Assembly: GCF_003387155.1 (NCBI RefSeq)
Contig: NZ_QUMT01000002.1
Coordinates: forward strand, 687,694 to 751,693
Length of the DNA: 64,000 nucleotides
Origin: Roseateles depolymerans
Lineage (GTDB): Bacteria > Pseudomonadota > Gammaproteobacteria > Burkholderiales > Burkholderiaceae_C
Direction: 5' to 3'
The position numbers and the translations under genes were made by a program. This document shows positions 55,693 to 64,000 of this stretch, piece by piece (within the stretch, counting starts at the first letter, position 1; each line of letters begins with the position of its first letter). Below the pieces are notes generated by a model. It made no database searches. It saw only the letters and a program-made list of their open reading frames with translations, and was not told the DNA's origin.

Positions 55693-58584
55693 ATGCCTTC
55701 CCGCGCCCAGACCGGGGCCGAAGCGCCCCTGAGCCGCTACATCGCCAAACGCAACTTCGCGGGCGGCACGTCCGAGCCCAAAGGCCGTGTGGTCCGTCGT
55801 CGCGCTAAGGAGGCGCTGAGTTTCGTCATCCAGAAGCACTGGGCCAGCCATCTGCATTACGACTTCCGGCTGGAGCTGGACGGGGTGCTGCTGAGTTGGG
55901 CGGTCCCCAAGGGGCCGTCGCTGGACCCCCGCCAGCGGCGCATGGCCGTGCAGGTGGAAGACCACCCGGTGGACTACGGCAGCTTCGAGGGCACCATCCC
56001 GCCCAAGCAGTACGGCGCCGGCGAGGTGATCATCTGGGACAACGGCACCTGGGAGCCGGTCGGCGACCCCAAGGCGGGGCTGCGCGACGGGAAGTTCGTT
56101 TTCCGGCTGCATGGCCAGAAGCTGGCGGGGCTCTGGCAACTGGTGCGCACCTCCAAGGGGGACGCCAAGCGGGAGCAATGGCTGCTCATCAAGAAGCACG
56201 ACGCCTGGGAGCGCCCGCACGACGACTACGACGTGACGATGGAACTGCCGGACAGCGTGGTGGCCAAGCCGCTGGGGCGGGTGGAGGATCGGGAGTCGGC
56301 GGCGGGCAGCGCCCAGGCTTCGTCATCCGATGAAGCCTCCGTCCCAAGCGCTGATGCAGCGGCTGCGGACACTTCCGAACCGGACCTCTCCCGCGCTCGC
56401 AAGGCCCGGCAACCCGCCGAGATGTCGCCCCAACTGGCCACGCTGGTGTCCAGCACGCCGCCCGGCGAATGGATCAGCGAGGCGAAGCTCGACGGCTACC
56501 GCCTGATGACCCGCATTACCAAGGGCCGGGTCCAACTGATCACCCGGGGCGGCCACGACTGGACCGACCGCATGCCAACCCTGGCGAAGGCGCTGGCCGA
56601 CCTGAACCTGGACTCCGCCTGGCTGGACGGCGAGGTGGTGGTGCTGGGGCCGGAAGGGGCTCCGGTATTCAATCTGCTGCAAAACGCCATCGGCCGATCG
56701 GGCCGGCCGGCCAGAGGCGGATCCGCCAGATCCGGTGCATCCAGCGGTGCCAAGCGTACCAACGCTGCCCACGGTACCAAGGCTGCCAACGCCGCTAACG
56801 GTACCAACGGTTCCAGCGGAGTCGCTGCGCCGGGCGAGGCGGACATCGTGTATTTCCTGTTCGACGTGCCCTACCTCCAGGGTCATGACCTGCGTGAGGT
56901 GCCACTGCGCGAGCGCCGCCGCGTGCTGCAGACCCTGCTGGCCGACCAGCCGGACGATCACCTGCGTTTCAGCGAAGCGCTGGAAGCGCCGCCCAACGAG
57001 ATGCTGGCCGCCGCGTGCCAGATGCGGCTGGAAGGGCTGATCCTGAAGCGGCCGGACGCACCGTACGTCAGCACCCGAAGCGACACCTGGGTGAAGCTCA
57101 AGTGCCAGCTCCGGCAGGAGTTCGTGGTGGTCGGCTTCACGCCGCGAAGCGACGCCCCCAAGGGGCTGGGCAGCCTGCTGCTGGCCGTGCGGGACGACCA
57201 GGCTTCCGGGCGTGCGTCCAAAGGCGCCTCTGGCTGGCGTTACGCCGGTCGGGTGGGGACGGGATGGTCGCTGGCGCAGGGCGCGGCCTTGCGGGCACAG
57301 CTAGAGACTCTTGCCATCGACAAGCCCCTGTTTACCGCCGAAGACATCCAGCGCAGCCATTGGGCCCGCCGACCGGGTGGGGACGAGCACTGGGTGCGTC
57401 CGGACATGGTGGTGGAGGTGGCGTTTGCCGAATGGACCCCGGACGGCCACATCCGGCATGCAGCGTTTCAAGGGGTGCGGGAGGACAAACCCGCCGAGGA
57501 GATTGGAATGGAAGCAGCGAAAAGCCCGGAGGATGTTGGAAGCGGGGGCCGACGCGCCGGCTCGAAAACTTCGGCCAAGAGCTCCAAAACCTCAGCTCAA
57601 CCTGCCTCCAAGACTGCGTCCCAGTCACCAGCCAAGCGCTCAGGCAAGGTGTCCACCCAGACCGCAGCCAGTGCCGCGGGCGAGTCCCGATCCAGCGCAC
57701 GCGCCAGCAAGACCGCAGGCACATCGAGCCGCACATCCTCATCCCCCGCCAACAGCCAACTGCGCATCACCCACCCGGACCGCGTGATCGACGAAGCCTC
57801 CGGCGCCACCAAGATCCAGCTGGTGCGCTATTACGAAAGCGTGTCCGAATGGCTGCTGCCCCACCTGGACCAGCGTCCGCTGGCGCTGGTCCGTGCGCCC
57901 GACGGCGTGGGCGGACAGCTGTTCTTCCAGAAGCATGTGGAAGGCGACGACCTGATCGTGGTGCGCAACATGGCGCAGGTGCTCGAGTTCACGCAGCTCA
58001 ACACCGTGGAGTTCCACACCTGGAACAGCCGCGCCGACAAGCTCGACAAACCCGACCGCATCGTCTTTGACCTGGACCCCGGCGAAGGCGTCAGCTTTGC
58101 GCAGGTGCGCGAAGGCGCCCAGTTGGTCCGCGCACTGCTGGAGGAGCTGCAGCTCAAGGCCTGGCTCAAGACCAGTGGCGGCAAGGGCCTGCATGTGGTG
58201 GTGCCGCTGACCCGCCGGGCCGATCACGACGCCTGCAAGGCCTTCAGTCACGCGGTGGTGGACCACCTGGCGGCCACGCTGCCCAAGCGCTTCTCGGCCA
58301 AGAGCGGTCCGCGCAACCGGGTGGGCAAGATCTTCGTGGACTACCTGCGCAATGGGGAAGGGCAGACCACGGCGGCGGCATTCTCGGTGCGGGCGCGTCC
58401 GGGCATGGGCGTGTCGATGCCGGTGGATTGGGACCAGTTGCCCGACCTCAAGGGGGGCGACCACTGGACGCTGCGGGACGCCCGGGACCACCTGAGTTTC
58501 GTCAAGCGCGACCCCTGGGCCGACTACTGGACCTGCCGGCAGACCCTCACAGCGGGTCTGCGAATGCTGCAAGCAGAGGACTGA
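55693..58584 (+). CDS. ligD: DNA ligase D (phosphoesterase-ligase-polymerase)
   Basis: LigD (963 residues from ATG 55693) repairs double-strand breaks with Ku. Order: N-terminal 3'-phosphoesterase (HYDFRLELDGVLLSWAVPKG), ATP-dependent ligase with catalytic Lys265 in SEAKLDGYRLM, and a C-terminal primase-polymerase (IVFDLDPGEG, KTSGGKGLHVVVPL). This is the Pseudomonas-type domain order. A low-complexity insert with Asn/Ala/Thr/Gly units (residues ~355-378) interrupts the ligase domain, and a Ser/Ala/Lys-rich linker (~615-685) precedes the polymerase. The frame opens at 55657, but MPSRAQTG is the more likely start. Confidence 0.95.
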   Translation: MPSRAQTGAEAPLSRYIAKRNFAGGTSEPKGRVVRRRAKEALSFVIQKHWASHLHYDFRLELDGVLLSWAVPKGPSLDPRQRRMAVQVEDHPVDYGSFEGTIPPKQYGAGEVIIWDNGTWEPVGDPKAGLRDGKFVFRLHGQKLAGLWQLVRTSKGDAKREQWLLIKKHDAWERPHDDYDVTMELPDSVVAKPLGRVEDRESAAGSAQASSSDEASVPSADAAAADTSEPDLSRARKARQPAEMSPQLATLVSSTPPGEWISEAKLDGYRLMTRITKGRVQLITRGGHDWTDRMPTLAKALADLNLDSAWLDGEVVVLGPEGAPVFNLLQNAIGRSGRPARGGSARSGASSGAKRTNAAHGTKAANAANGTNGSSGVAAPGEADIVYFLFDVPYLQGHDLREVPLRERRRVLQTLLADQPDDHLRFSEALEAPPNEMLAAACQMRLEGLILKRPDAPYVSTRSDTWVKLKCQLRQEFVVVGFTPRSDAPKGLGSLLLAVRDDQASGRASKGASGWRYAGRVGTGWSLAQGAALRAQLETLAIDKPLFTAEDIQRSHWARRPGGDEHWVRPDMVVEVAFAEWTPDGHIRHAAFQGVREDKPAEEIGMEAAKSPEDVGSGGRRAGSKTSAKSSKTSAQPASKTASQSPAKRSGKVSTQTAASAAGESRSSARASKTAGTSSRTSSSPANSQLRITHPDRVIDEASGATKIQLVRYYESVSEWLLPHLDQRPLALVRAPDGVGGQLFFQKHVEGDDLIVVRNMAQVLEFTQLNTVEFHTWNSRADKLDKPDRIVFDLDPGEGVSFAQVREGAQLVRALLEELQLKAWLKTSGGKGLHVVVPLTRRADHDACKAFSHAVVDHLAATLPKRFSAKSGPRNRVGKIFVDYLRNGEGQTTAAAFSVRARPGMGVSMPVDWDQLPDLKGGDHWTLRDARDHLSFVKRDPWADYWTCRQTLTAGLRMLQAED

Positions 58585-58704
58585 CCGCCGCTTGGTGCAA
58601 ACCTGAATGCACGGGCCACGCCGCCTTGGCGCCATGCCAGGTGGCCGAGTGCCTGACGCCAGCGGCTTGCCACCGTGCGTCAACACAGCGCCGAAGGACT
58701 GCCT

Positions 58705-61700
58705 TTACGACAGCGCCGCAATCGTCCGCAGCAAGGTGTCCGGATCCGCCGGTTTGACCACGTGGGCGTCGAAACCCGCATGCAGCGCCTGTTCCCGGTC
58801 CTCCTGCCGGCCATACCCGGTCAGCGCGATCAGCCGCAGCTGGGCCCACGCCGGCTGAGCGCGGATGTGCTGGGCCAGTTCATAACCGCTCATGCCTGGC
58901 AGCCCGATGTCCAGCAAAGCCAGGTCCGGCAGCGCCTCGCCCAGATGCTTGAGCGCGTCTGCCCCGCTGTGCACCTGCTCGACCTGATGGCCTTCCATCG
59001 ACAGGATCATGGCCAGCGACGCGGCTGCATCCTCGTTGTCATCCACCACCAGAATGCGCCGCGGCGCCGCCGTCGGGGTGAGCACCGGCGCCACGACGCC
59101 GGACTCCTCCGCCAGCAGCGGCAGGCGCATCTCGAACCGCGCGCCGCAGCCGGGCCCGTCGCTGAAGGCGGCCACTGACCCCTGATGCATCTCCACCAGC
59201 CGCCGCACCAGCGACAGCCCGATGCCCAGCCCGCCCTGAGACCGGTCCAGCGCCCGCTCCCCCTGCACGAACAGGTCGAAGATCTGCGGACGCAGATCGG
59301 GCGCAATGCCGATGCCGTTGTCGGTCACGGTGATCACCGCCTGCTGCCGGTCGGCGTCCTCATCCATCCGCAGCTGGATCTGTCCTTCCGGGTCGGTGTA
59401 CTTGGCGGCATTGGTCAGCAGATTGGCCACGCATTGCACCAGGCGGGCCTGGTCGCCCCGCACCCGCAGCGGCCGGCCGCTGGTCATGGAAAACACATGC
59501 CGGCGCTCTCGCATCAGCGGCTCCACCGTCTCCACCGCCTGCGCCAGCACATCCACCAGCGCCACCGGGCTCAGCTGCAACTGCACCCGGCCCTGGGTGA
59601 TGCGGGAAATGTCCAGCAGATCGTCCACCAGCCGGGTCAGGGTGCCGACCTGCCGCTGGATGATGCCCACCACGCGACGGGCCCGCGGATCCTCCAGCTC
59701 CAGCCGCATCAGCACGTCGCTGGCGCTGCGGATGGGCGCCATCGGATTGCGCAGCTCATGGGCCAGCATCGCCAGGAACTGGTCCTTCTGCCGGTCGGCC
59801 GCCTCCAGGTGCTGGCGGGCCTGGACATGGGCGGAGATCTCGCGGAAGTAGCACACCACCCCGAGCCCGCCTTCGGCCAGCGGGATGCGGTGAGCCTGCC
59901 AGTCGTAAGCCTCCAGATGGCCGCGGTCGCTGCGCCGGGCGATGAATTCGGGCGCATGGAAGCTGTTGCCGGTGTGGAGCGTGGACCAAAAATTGGCGAT
60001 GATCTCGGCGGCCAGGGGCGGGCCCCACTGACGGATCATCATGGCTTCAAAGTCTCCGTGCGCATGGTCTTCCGGCGGCACGAGGGCCAAACGCGCGGCG
60101 GGATTGGCCTCCCGCAGGAACAGGCGCCCCTGCACCTCATGCACCAGGAACACGCCGATGGGCGCGGCATTGAGCAGGGTTTCAAACTGCGCATTGCGGC
60201 GCTGCGTGGCCGCTTCGGCGGCCCGCCGCATGTGGCGCAGCTCCAGCAGGGCGCCCAGACGGGCCAGCAGCTCACGGGCCGAGAACGGCTTGATGAGGTA
60301 GTCGTCCGCCCCCGCGTCCAGGCCTTCGATCCGGGACTCCTCGCCGGCCCGTGCCGACAGCAACACCACCGGGGTGGGCCGCAGCACCGCATCGGCCCGG
60401 ACGGCGGCCAGCAGGCCCATGCCGTCCAGGCGCGGCATCATCACGTCGCTGAGGATCACGTCCGGCGGTTGGCGGCGGGCCGCTTCCAGGGCCGCCCGAC
60501 CGTCGGGCACGGCTTCCACCTGGTAGTAGGGAGCCAGCAGGTCGCGCAGGTAGCCCCGCATGTCGGCGTTGTCGTCCGCCAGGAGGATGCGGGCGCCAAA
60601 GGTGGGCGCAAAGCGCTGGTCGCTCGGGGGCAGGGACTGGGCCGCCAGCACGGACAGCTGGGTGGGTGGGGGCAGCGCGTCGGCGCGCGAGCTCATGCGG
60701 GGCGCGGCGGGGAAGGGCGTCGGCGCGTTGTCCGGCCCATCAGGCAAATCAGGTACATCAGGCCCATTAGGCCCATTAGGCCCATCAGGCAGCCAGCGCA
60801 TCGCCTCGTCGACAAAGGCGCGAGCCGCCGACGTTCGGGCGCCCCGACCCGGCGCGCGAGGCCGTTGCTGGTTCCTGGGCACATGGTCCTGCCCCAGCGG
60901 AATCGTCAGCCGGAAGGTGGTCCCCTGACCCGGCTCGCTGGTGGCCGCAATGGTCCCGCCGTGCAAGCGGACCAGTTCCTGCACCAGCGCCAGCCCGATG
61001 CCAGAGCCTTCGTGGGTCCGCCCCTCCACACCGGCAATGCGGTGAAAGCGCTCGAAGAGCCGCGGCAGTTCGTCGGCGGCAATGCCTATGCCGGTGTCGG
61101 ACACCGTCATCCAGACCTGCGCGCCATCCTGACCCATGCGCAGCGTCACGCCCCCTTGCAGCGTGAACTTGAAGGCGTTGGACAGCAGGTTCAGGACGAT
61201 CTTCTCCCACAGGTCCCGGTCCACCATCACCGGCTCGGGAAGTGCGGGGCAGTCCACCTCGAACCGCAGCCCGGCGCGCTCCATGGCGGAGCGGAAGCTG
61301 CTGGCGATGTCGCGCGTGAGGGCGGCCAGATCTTCCGGCTCGAAATAGGCCTGCGCGCGCCCGGCTTCCAGTCGGGAGAAATCCAGCAGTGCATTGACCA
61401 GCCGCTGCAGACGGCCCGCATTGCGAAGAATAAGCGCCAGGCGTTGGCGCTGCGCGTCACTCAGGTCGCCGCCCACCGCCAGTTCCTCCAGCGGCCCCAG
61501 CATCAAGGTGAGCGGGGTGCGGAACTCGTGGCTGACGTTGGAGAAAAACGCGGTCTTGGCTCGGTCCAACTCCGCCAGCGCTTCGGCGCGGCGACGCTCC
61601 TCTTCATAGGCCTGCGCGTCGGTGAGGGCGGCGGACAGCTGCCCGGCCACCAGGTTCAGGAAGCTCCGGTAGCCTTCGTCCAGCGGGCGGCGAGGGCTGC

Positions 61701-62649
61701 AGCCCACCAGCAGGAAGCCGGTGAGGTCCTGTCCGGCCCCCTTGAGCGGCAGCAACAGGCCTTGTCGGACCGGCTCCGCCCAGTTGTCGACCGTCAGCTG
61801 GAGCGACAGCGCTTCCAGTGACGGCAGGTCCTGCGCGCTTTGCTCACCGTACAACGCGGCAATCGGCCACCCGCTCGGGGCATCGTCCAGCGGCAGTTGA
61901 TCCGGCAACTGCGCCGCCTGCGCGGGGTCGGTGGAGAACGCCAGCCGGGCCATGCGCTCCTGCGGCTGCGTCAGGTAGATGGCCGCAAACGGGACATCCC
62001 GCGGATAGTCCTGCAGCACCTTGCAAGCGTGACGGCAGCACTGGTGGATGTCTTCCGCGCCGGTGGCCCGCGCGGCCAGGTCCCGAAGCACCCGCAGGCG
62101 GCGCTCGTCGATGACCCGCTCGGTGACCTCGGTCACCACGCACAGCATGCCTGCCACCTGGTCGTTGTCGTCGAAGGCGGGGCTGTAGGAAAAGGTGTGA
62201 TAGGTCTCTTCCTTGAAGCCGCTGCGTTCCAGATAGAGCATCAGCGCTTCGTCCCATGTCGCTTCTGCCTGTGTCAGCACATGCTCAAGGCGGGGAGCGA
62301 TGTCCGGCCAGATCTCTTCCCAGACCTTGTCCGTGCGTTCGCCGAGGGCCCAGTCCCGCTTCAGGCCCAGGGTGGGCATGTAGGCGTCATTAAAGAAGAA
62401 ACGCAGGTCGGACGACCAGCCCATCCACATGGCATACCGGGAGTCCAGCATGATGCGCACGTGCGTACGCAGGGACTGCGGCCAGGTGTCCGGCGGGCCC
62501 AGCGGGGTGGTCGACCAATCGTGGGCCCGCATGCGGGCGCCCATTTCGCCACCCCCCCGCAGGAAGGGCGGCGTGGCCGCCAAGTCCTCCGAAGTGCCGG
62601 TGATGCGGGCACTCGCGGTGCCGCTTGAAGCGCCATTCGTTGAAGGCAT
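58705..62649 (-). CDS. Hybrid histidine kinase with two kinase modules and two receivers
   Basis: From ATG 62649 (MPSTNGASSG) the product has 1314 residues and no membrane helix, so it is cytoplasmic. Order: PAS-like domain (~60-190), GAF-like domain (~200-350), HisKA with phospho-His374 (NVSHEFRTPLTLML) and HATPase, a Gly/Pro/Asn/Asp repeat linker, receiver 1 with Asp735 (VILSDVMMP), PAS (~790-940), a second HisKA with His964 (MLAHELRNPMAP) and HATPase, and receiver 2 with Asp1247 (LALLDIGLPG). No HPt domain is present, so an output partner lies elsewhere. It is divergent from sixA. Confidence 0.93.
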   Translation of the reverse strand: MPSTNGASSGTASARITGTSEDLAATPPFLRGGGEMGARMRAHDWSTTPLGPPDTWPQSLRTHVRIMLDSRYAMWMGWSSDLRFFFNDAYMPTLGLKRDWALGERTDKVWEEIWPDIAPRLEHVLTQAEATWDEALMLYLERSGFKEETYHTFSYSPAFDDNDQVAGMLCVVTEVTERVIDERRLRVLRDLAARATGAEDIHQCCRHACKVLQDYPRDVPFAAIYLTQPQERMARLAFSTDPAQAAQLPDQLPLDDAPSGWPIAALYGEQSAQDLPSLEALSLQLTVDNWAEPVRQGLLLPLKGAGQDLTGFLLVGCSPRRPLDEGYRSFLNLVAGQLSAALTDAQAYEEERRRAEALAELDRAKTAFFSNVSHEFRTPLTLMLGPLEELAVGGDLSDAQRQRLALILRNAGRLQRLVNALLDFSRLEAGRAQAYFEPEDLAALTRDIASSFRSAMERAGLRFEVDCPALPEPVMVDRDLWEKIVLNLLSNAFKFTLQGGVTLRMGQDGAQVWMTVSDTGIGIAADELPRLFERFHRIAGVEGRTHEGSGIGLALVQELVRLHGGTIAATSEPGQGTTFRLTIPLGQDHVPRNQQRPRAPGRGARTSAARAFVDEAMRWLPDGPNGPNGPDVPDLPDGPDNAPTPFPAAPRMSSRADALPPPTQLSVLAAQSLPPSDQRFAPTFGARILLADDNADMRGYLRDLLAPYYQVEAVPDGRAALEAARRQPPDVILSDVMMPRLDGMGLLAAVRADAVLRPTPVVLLSARAGEESRIEGLDAGADDYLIKPFSARELLARLGALLELRHMRRAAEAATQRRNAQFETLLNAAPIGVFLVHEVQGRLFLREANPAARLALVPPEDHAHGDFEAMMIRQWGPPLAAEIIANFWSTLHTGNSFHAPEFIARRSDRGHLEAYDWQAHRIPLAEGGLGVVCYFREISAHVQARQHLEAADRQKDQFLAMLAHELRNPMAPIRSASDVLMRLELEDPRARRVVGIIQRQVGTLTRLVDDLLDISRITQGRVQLQLSPVALVDVLAQAVETVEPLMRERRHVFSMTSGRPLRVRGDQARLVQCVANLLTNAAKYTDPEGQIQLRMDEDADRQQAVITVTDNGIGIAPDLRPQIFDLFVQGERALDRSQGGLGIGLSLVRRLVEMHQGSVAAFSDGPGCGARFEMRLPLLAEESGVVAPVLTPTAAPRRILVVDDNEDAAASLAMILSMEGHQVEQVHSGADALKHLGEALPDLALLDIGLPGMSGYELAQHIRAQPAWAQLRLIALTGYGRQEDREQALHAGFDAHVVKPADPDTLLRTIAALS
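60734..60790 (-). repeat. 9-base tandem repeat in the kinase linker
   Basis: Repeats of CCCATTAGG and variants, inside the hybrid kinase gene, encode a run of Pro-Asp/Asn-Gly-type triplets (DGPNGPNGPNGPDVPDLPDG). It separates the first HATPase from receiver 1 and is a likely slippage site changing linker length in frame. Confidence 0.8.
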
Positions 62650-62812
62650 GCGGCCGGGCTCCCAATCCAGATCGCAAAGCGCCGAGTCTACAAGCCGCTT
62701 TCCCAGCGAACCCGCGGATTTTTGGGTTGTGCGTTGGATGTACGGCGGCCTCGCACCGAAGAAGGGGTGGGCGCGCCATTTGCCCTGTCGCGCCACGAAT
62801 CAAAGGTGTTCC

Positions 62813-63289
62813 ATGGATCTGATCTTGTGGCGCCATGCGGAGGCCGTTGAAGCCGGCCCCGGCATGGACGATATGTCCCGGGTGCTCACCACCCAGGGCG
62901 AGCGCGACGCCGGCCGCATGGCCGAATGGCTGAATCGCCACCTGCCGCAGGACACGCAGGTCCTCGTCAGCCCTGCCGTGCGCACGCGGCAGACGGTGCA
63001 GGAAGTGCGGCGGCCCACCCGGGTGGTGGACGACCTGGCCCCACGCAAGGGCGCTCAGATGCTGTTGCGAGCGTCCGGATGGCCCCACGCAGGTCATCCG
63101 GTCGTGATCGTCGGCCACCAGCCCACCCTGGGCATGGTGCTGGCGCATGTGGTGGGCGGCGTGCCGCTGGCGCAGGCCATGCCCTGGCGCTTGCCCAAGG
63201 CCGGGCTTTGGTGGATCCGCTGCGAGCACCCGCGGCATGACCGCCCGGGGGTGGTGGTGCTGTCGGTTCGAACGCCCGACCTGGCCTGA
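62813..63289 (+). CDS. sixA: Phosphohistidine phosphatase SixA
   Basis: SixA (158 residues) is a small histidine phosphatase. The catalytic His8 is in MDLILWRHAEA, the conserved Arg lies in SPAVRTRQTVQE, and the second His in VVIVGHQPTLG. AAAGGTG precedes the ATG at 62813; the frame upstream is antisense to the kinase gene. E. coli SixA removes phosphate from phosphohistidine proteins (ArcB HPt, NPr). Here it is divergent from a large hybrid kinase. Confidence 0.93.
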   Translation: MDLILWRHAEAVEAGPGMDDMSRVLTTQGERDAGRMAEWLNRHLPQDTQVLVSPAVRTRQTVQEVRRPTRVVDDLAPRKGAQMLLRASGWPHAGHPVVIVGHQPTLGMVLAHVVGGVPLAQAMPWRLPKAGLWWIRCEHPRHDRPGVVVLSVRTPDLA

Positions 63290-63349
63290 CCCCACTCAGC
63301 CCCTGAGCCGCCCGGTACACTGGCAGCTGTTCATACTCCGAAAGCTGCC

Positions 63350-64000
63350 TTGAGTTCCAGCCTGCTGTTGATCTTTGTCCTGATTGTCGCCAGCGCATTC
63401 TTTTCGATGGCGGAATTGTCTCTGGCCGCCTCCCGTCGCTTGAGGCTGAGGCAACTGGCGGACGAAGGAGACAACCGGGCCTCGCAGGTACTGAAGGTGC
63501 AGGAGCAGCCGGGCTACTACTTCACCGTAGTCCAGATCGGCGTGAACACCCTGGCCATCCTGGCCGGTGTGGTGGGCGAGGGCGCGCTGACGCCGCATTT
63601 CGAGACCCTGCTGCGCCCCATCATGGAGATCGACAACGCGCAGCGCCTGGCTTTTGCCTTGTCCTTCGGATGCGTCACCATGATGTTCGTGGTGCTGGCC
63701 GACCTGCTGCCCAAGCGGCTGTCGATGAACGAGCCCGAGCGCGTGGCGATGATTCTGGTCGGCCCCATGCTGTTCCTCACGCTGGTGCTGCGTCCGGTGG
63801 CCTGGGCCTTGAACGCACTGACCGACCTGCTGCTGCGGGTGCTGGGCCGCCCGGTGAAGCCGGACAACACCATCACCCATGCCGACATCCTGGCCCTGGC
63901 CGAAGCCGGTCACCAGGCCGGCGTGGTGGCCGATGCCGAGCAGCAGGTGATTGAAAACATCTTCGAACTGGACACCCGAACGGTGGAGTCGGCGATGACG
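63350..64000 (+). CDS. CNNM/DUF21-CBS membrane protein (TlyC/CorC family), 3' truncated by window
   Basis: The frame starts at TTG 63350 (L-S-S-S-L-L-L-I-F-V-L) and runs off the window after 217 codons without a stop. The DUF21 membrane domain is clear: LLLIFVLIVASAFFSMAELS, the conserved ASRRLRLRQLADEGD, YFTVVQIGVNTLAILAGVVG, ADLLPKRLSMNEPER and a further long hydrophobic stretch. The beginning of the CBS-domain region follows (VIENIFELDTRTVESAMT). Family members are linked to magnesium or other divalent cation handling; older annotation calls them hemolysins. The CBS and CorC-HlyC domains should lie beyond the edge. Confidence 0.9.
   Translation, partial: MSSSLLLIFVLIVASAFFSMAELSLAASRRLRLRQLADEGDNRASQVLKVQEQPGYYFTVVQIGVNTLAILAGVVGEGALTPHFETLLRPIMEIDNAQRLAFALSFGCVTMMFVVLADLLPKRLSMNEPERVAMILVGPMLFLTLVLRPVAWALNALTDLLLRVLGRPVKPDNTITHADILALAEAGHQAGVVADAEQQVIENIFELDTRTVESAMT

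Noticed and set aside
59185-61821. Plus-strand open frame of 878 codons opposite the hybrid kinase
   Set aside because: It is antisense to a gene with all kinase and receiver motifs intact, and the product is His/Gln/Arg-rich with no motifs.

Overview
The window is chromosomal DNA of a high-GC betaproteobacterium, most likely Burkholderiales in the Roseateles/Mitsuaria/Rubrivivax/Leptothrix neighbourhood. This rests on the gene order LysR-leuCDB-asd-fimV-truA-trpFBA-accD-folC-dedD-cvpA-purF-metZ and on the dapC-dapD-pilU-dapE-prmB block, both of which I associate with that order; the genus is inference. Most of the DNA is housekeeping. I see no prophage, insertion sequence, CRISPR array or rRNA operon.

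Layout. 1-0.9 kb: two small overlapping unrecognised genes at the left edge. 0.9-6.1 kb: a YfbK-like VWA lipoprotein, a 54-residue basic protein with its own terminator, a COG2509-type flavoprotein and a LysR regulator. 6.2-25.9 kb: a long run of biosynthetic genes on the plus strand covering leucine, the aspartate pathway, pilus/polarity protein FimV, tRNA pseudouridylation, tryptophan, fatty acid, folate, purine, methionine and glutamyl-tRNA synthesis. Many neighbours overlap by 4 bases (trpB/trpA, purF/metZ, metZ/gltX). 26.2-27.2 kb: six tRNA genes arranged as two copies of Ala(GGC)-Glu(TTC)-Asp(GTC), closed by a strong terminator. 27.2-28.0 kb: a gene-poor stretch holding one frame fragment and a bidirectional terminator.

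28.0-30.8 kb: lexA, divergent from an L-asparaginase gene across two SOS boxes, then an ohrR-ohr peroxide pair. 30.9-38.8 kb (minus strand): dapC, dapD, pilU, dapE, prmB and an ABC-F ATPase. Here lysine/peptidoglycan precursor synthesis is interleaved with a twitching-motility ATPase, and the pilU-dapE junction carries a 15-base, pentapeptide-like repeat. 39.1-42.1 kb: a large lipoprotein metalloprotease of the ImpA/M60-like type. 42.1-48.0 kb: a SET-domain protein and queF on the minus strand, then smc and zipA on the plus strand, with no ligA following zipA.

48.0-54.3 kb is accessory: small membrane proteins, a TetR-SDR-quinone reductase cluster, two orphan small proteins, and a secreted PL3 pectate lyase coupled to a membrane protein of unknown function. 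54.6-58.6 kb encodes bacterial non-homologous end joining (Ku and a three-domain LigD). 58.7-63.3 kb holds a hybrid histidine kinase with two kinase modules and two receivers, divergent from the phosphohistidine phosphatase SixA. The window ends inside a CNNM/CBS-type membrane protein gene.

I found no clear undescribed multi-gene system. The best leads are the pentapeptide-like repeat before dapE, the LexA-box-driven asparaginase, the kinase-SixA pair, and the novel material where ligA might have been expected after zipA.
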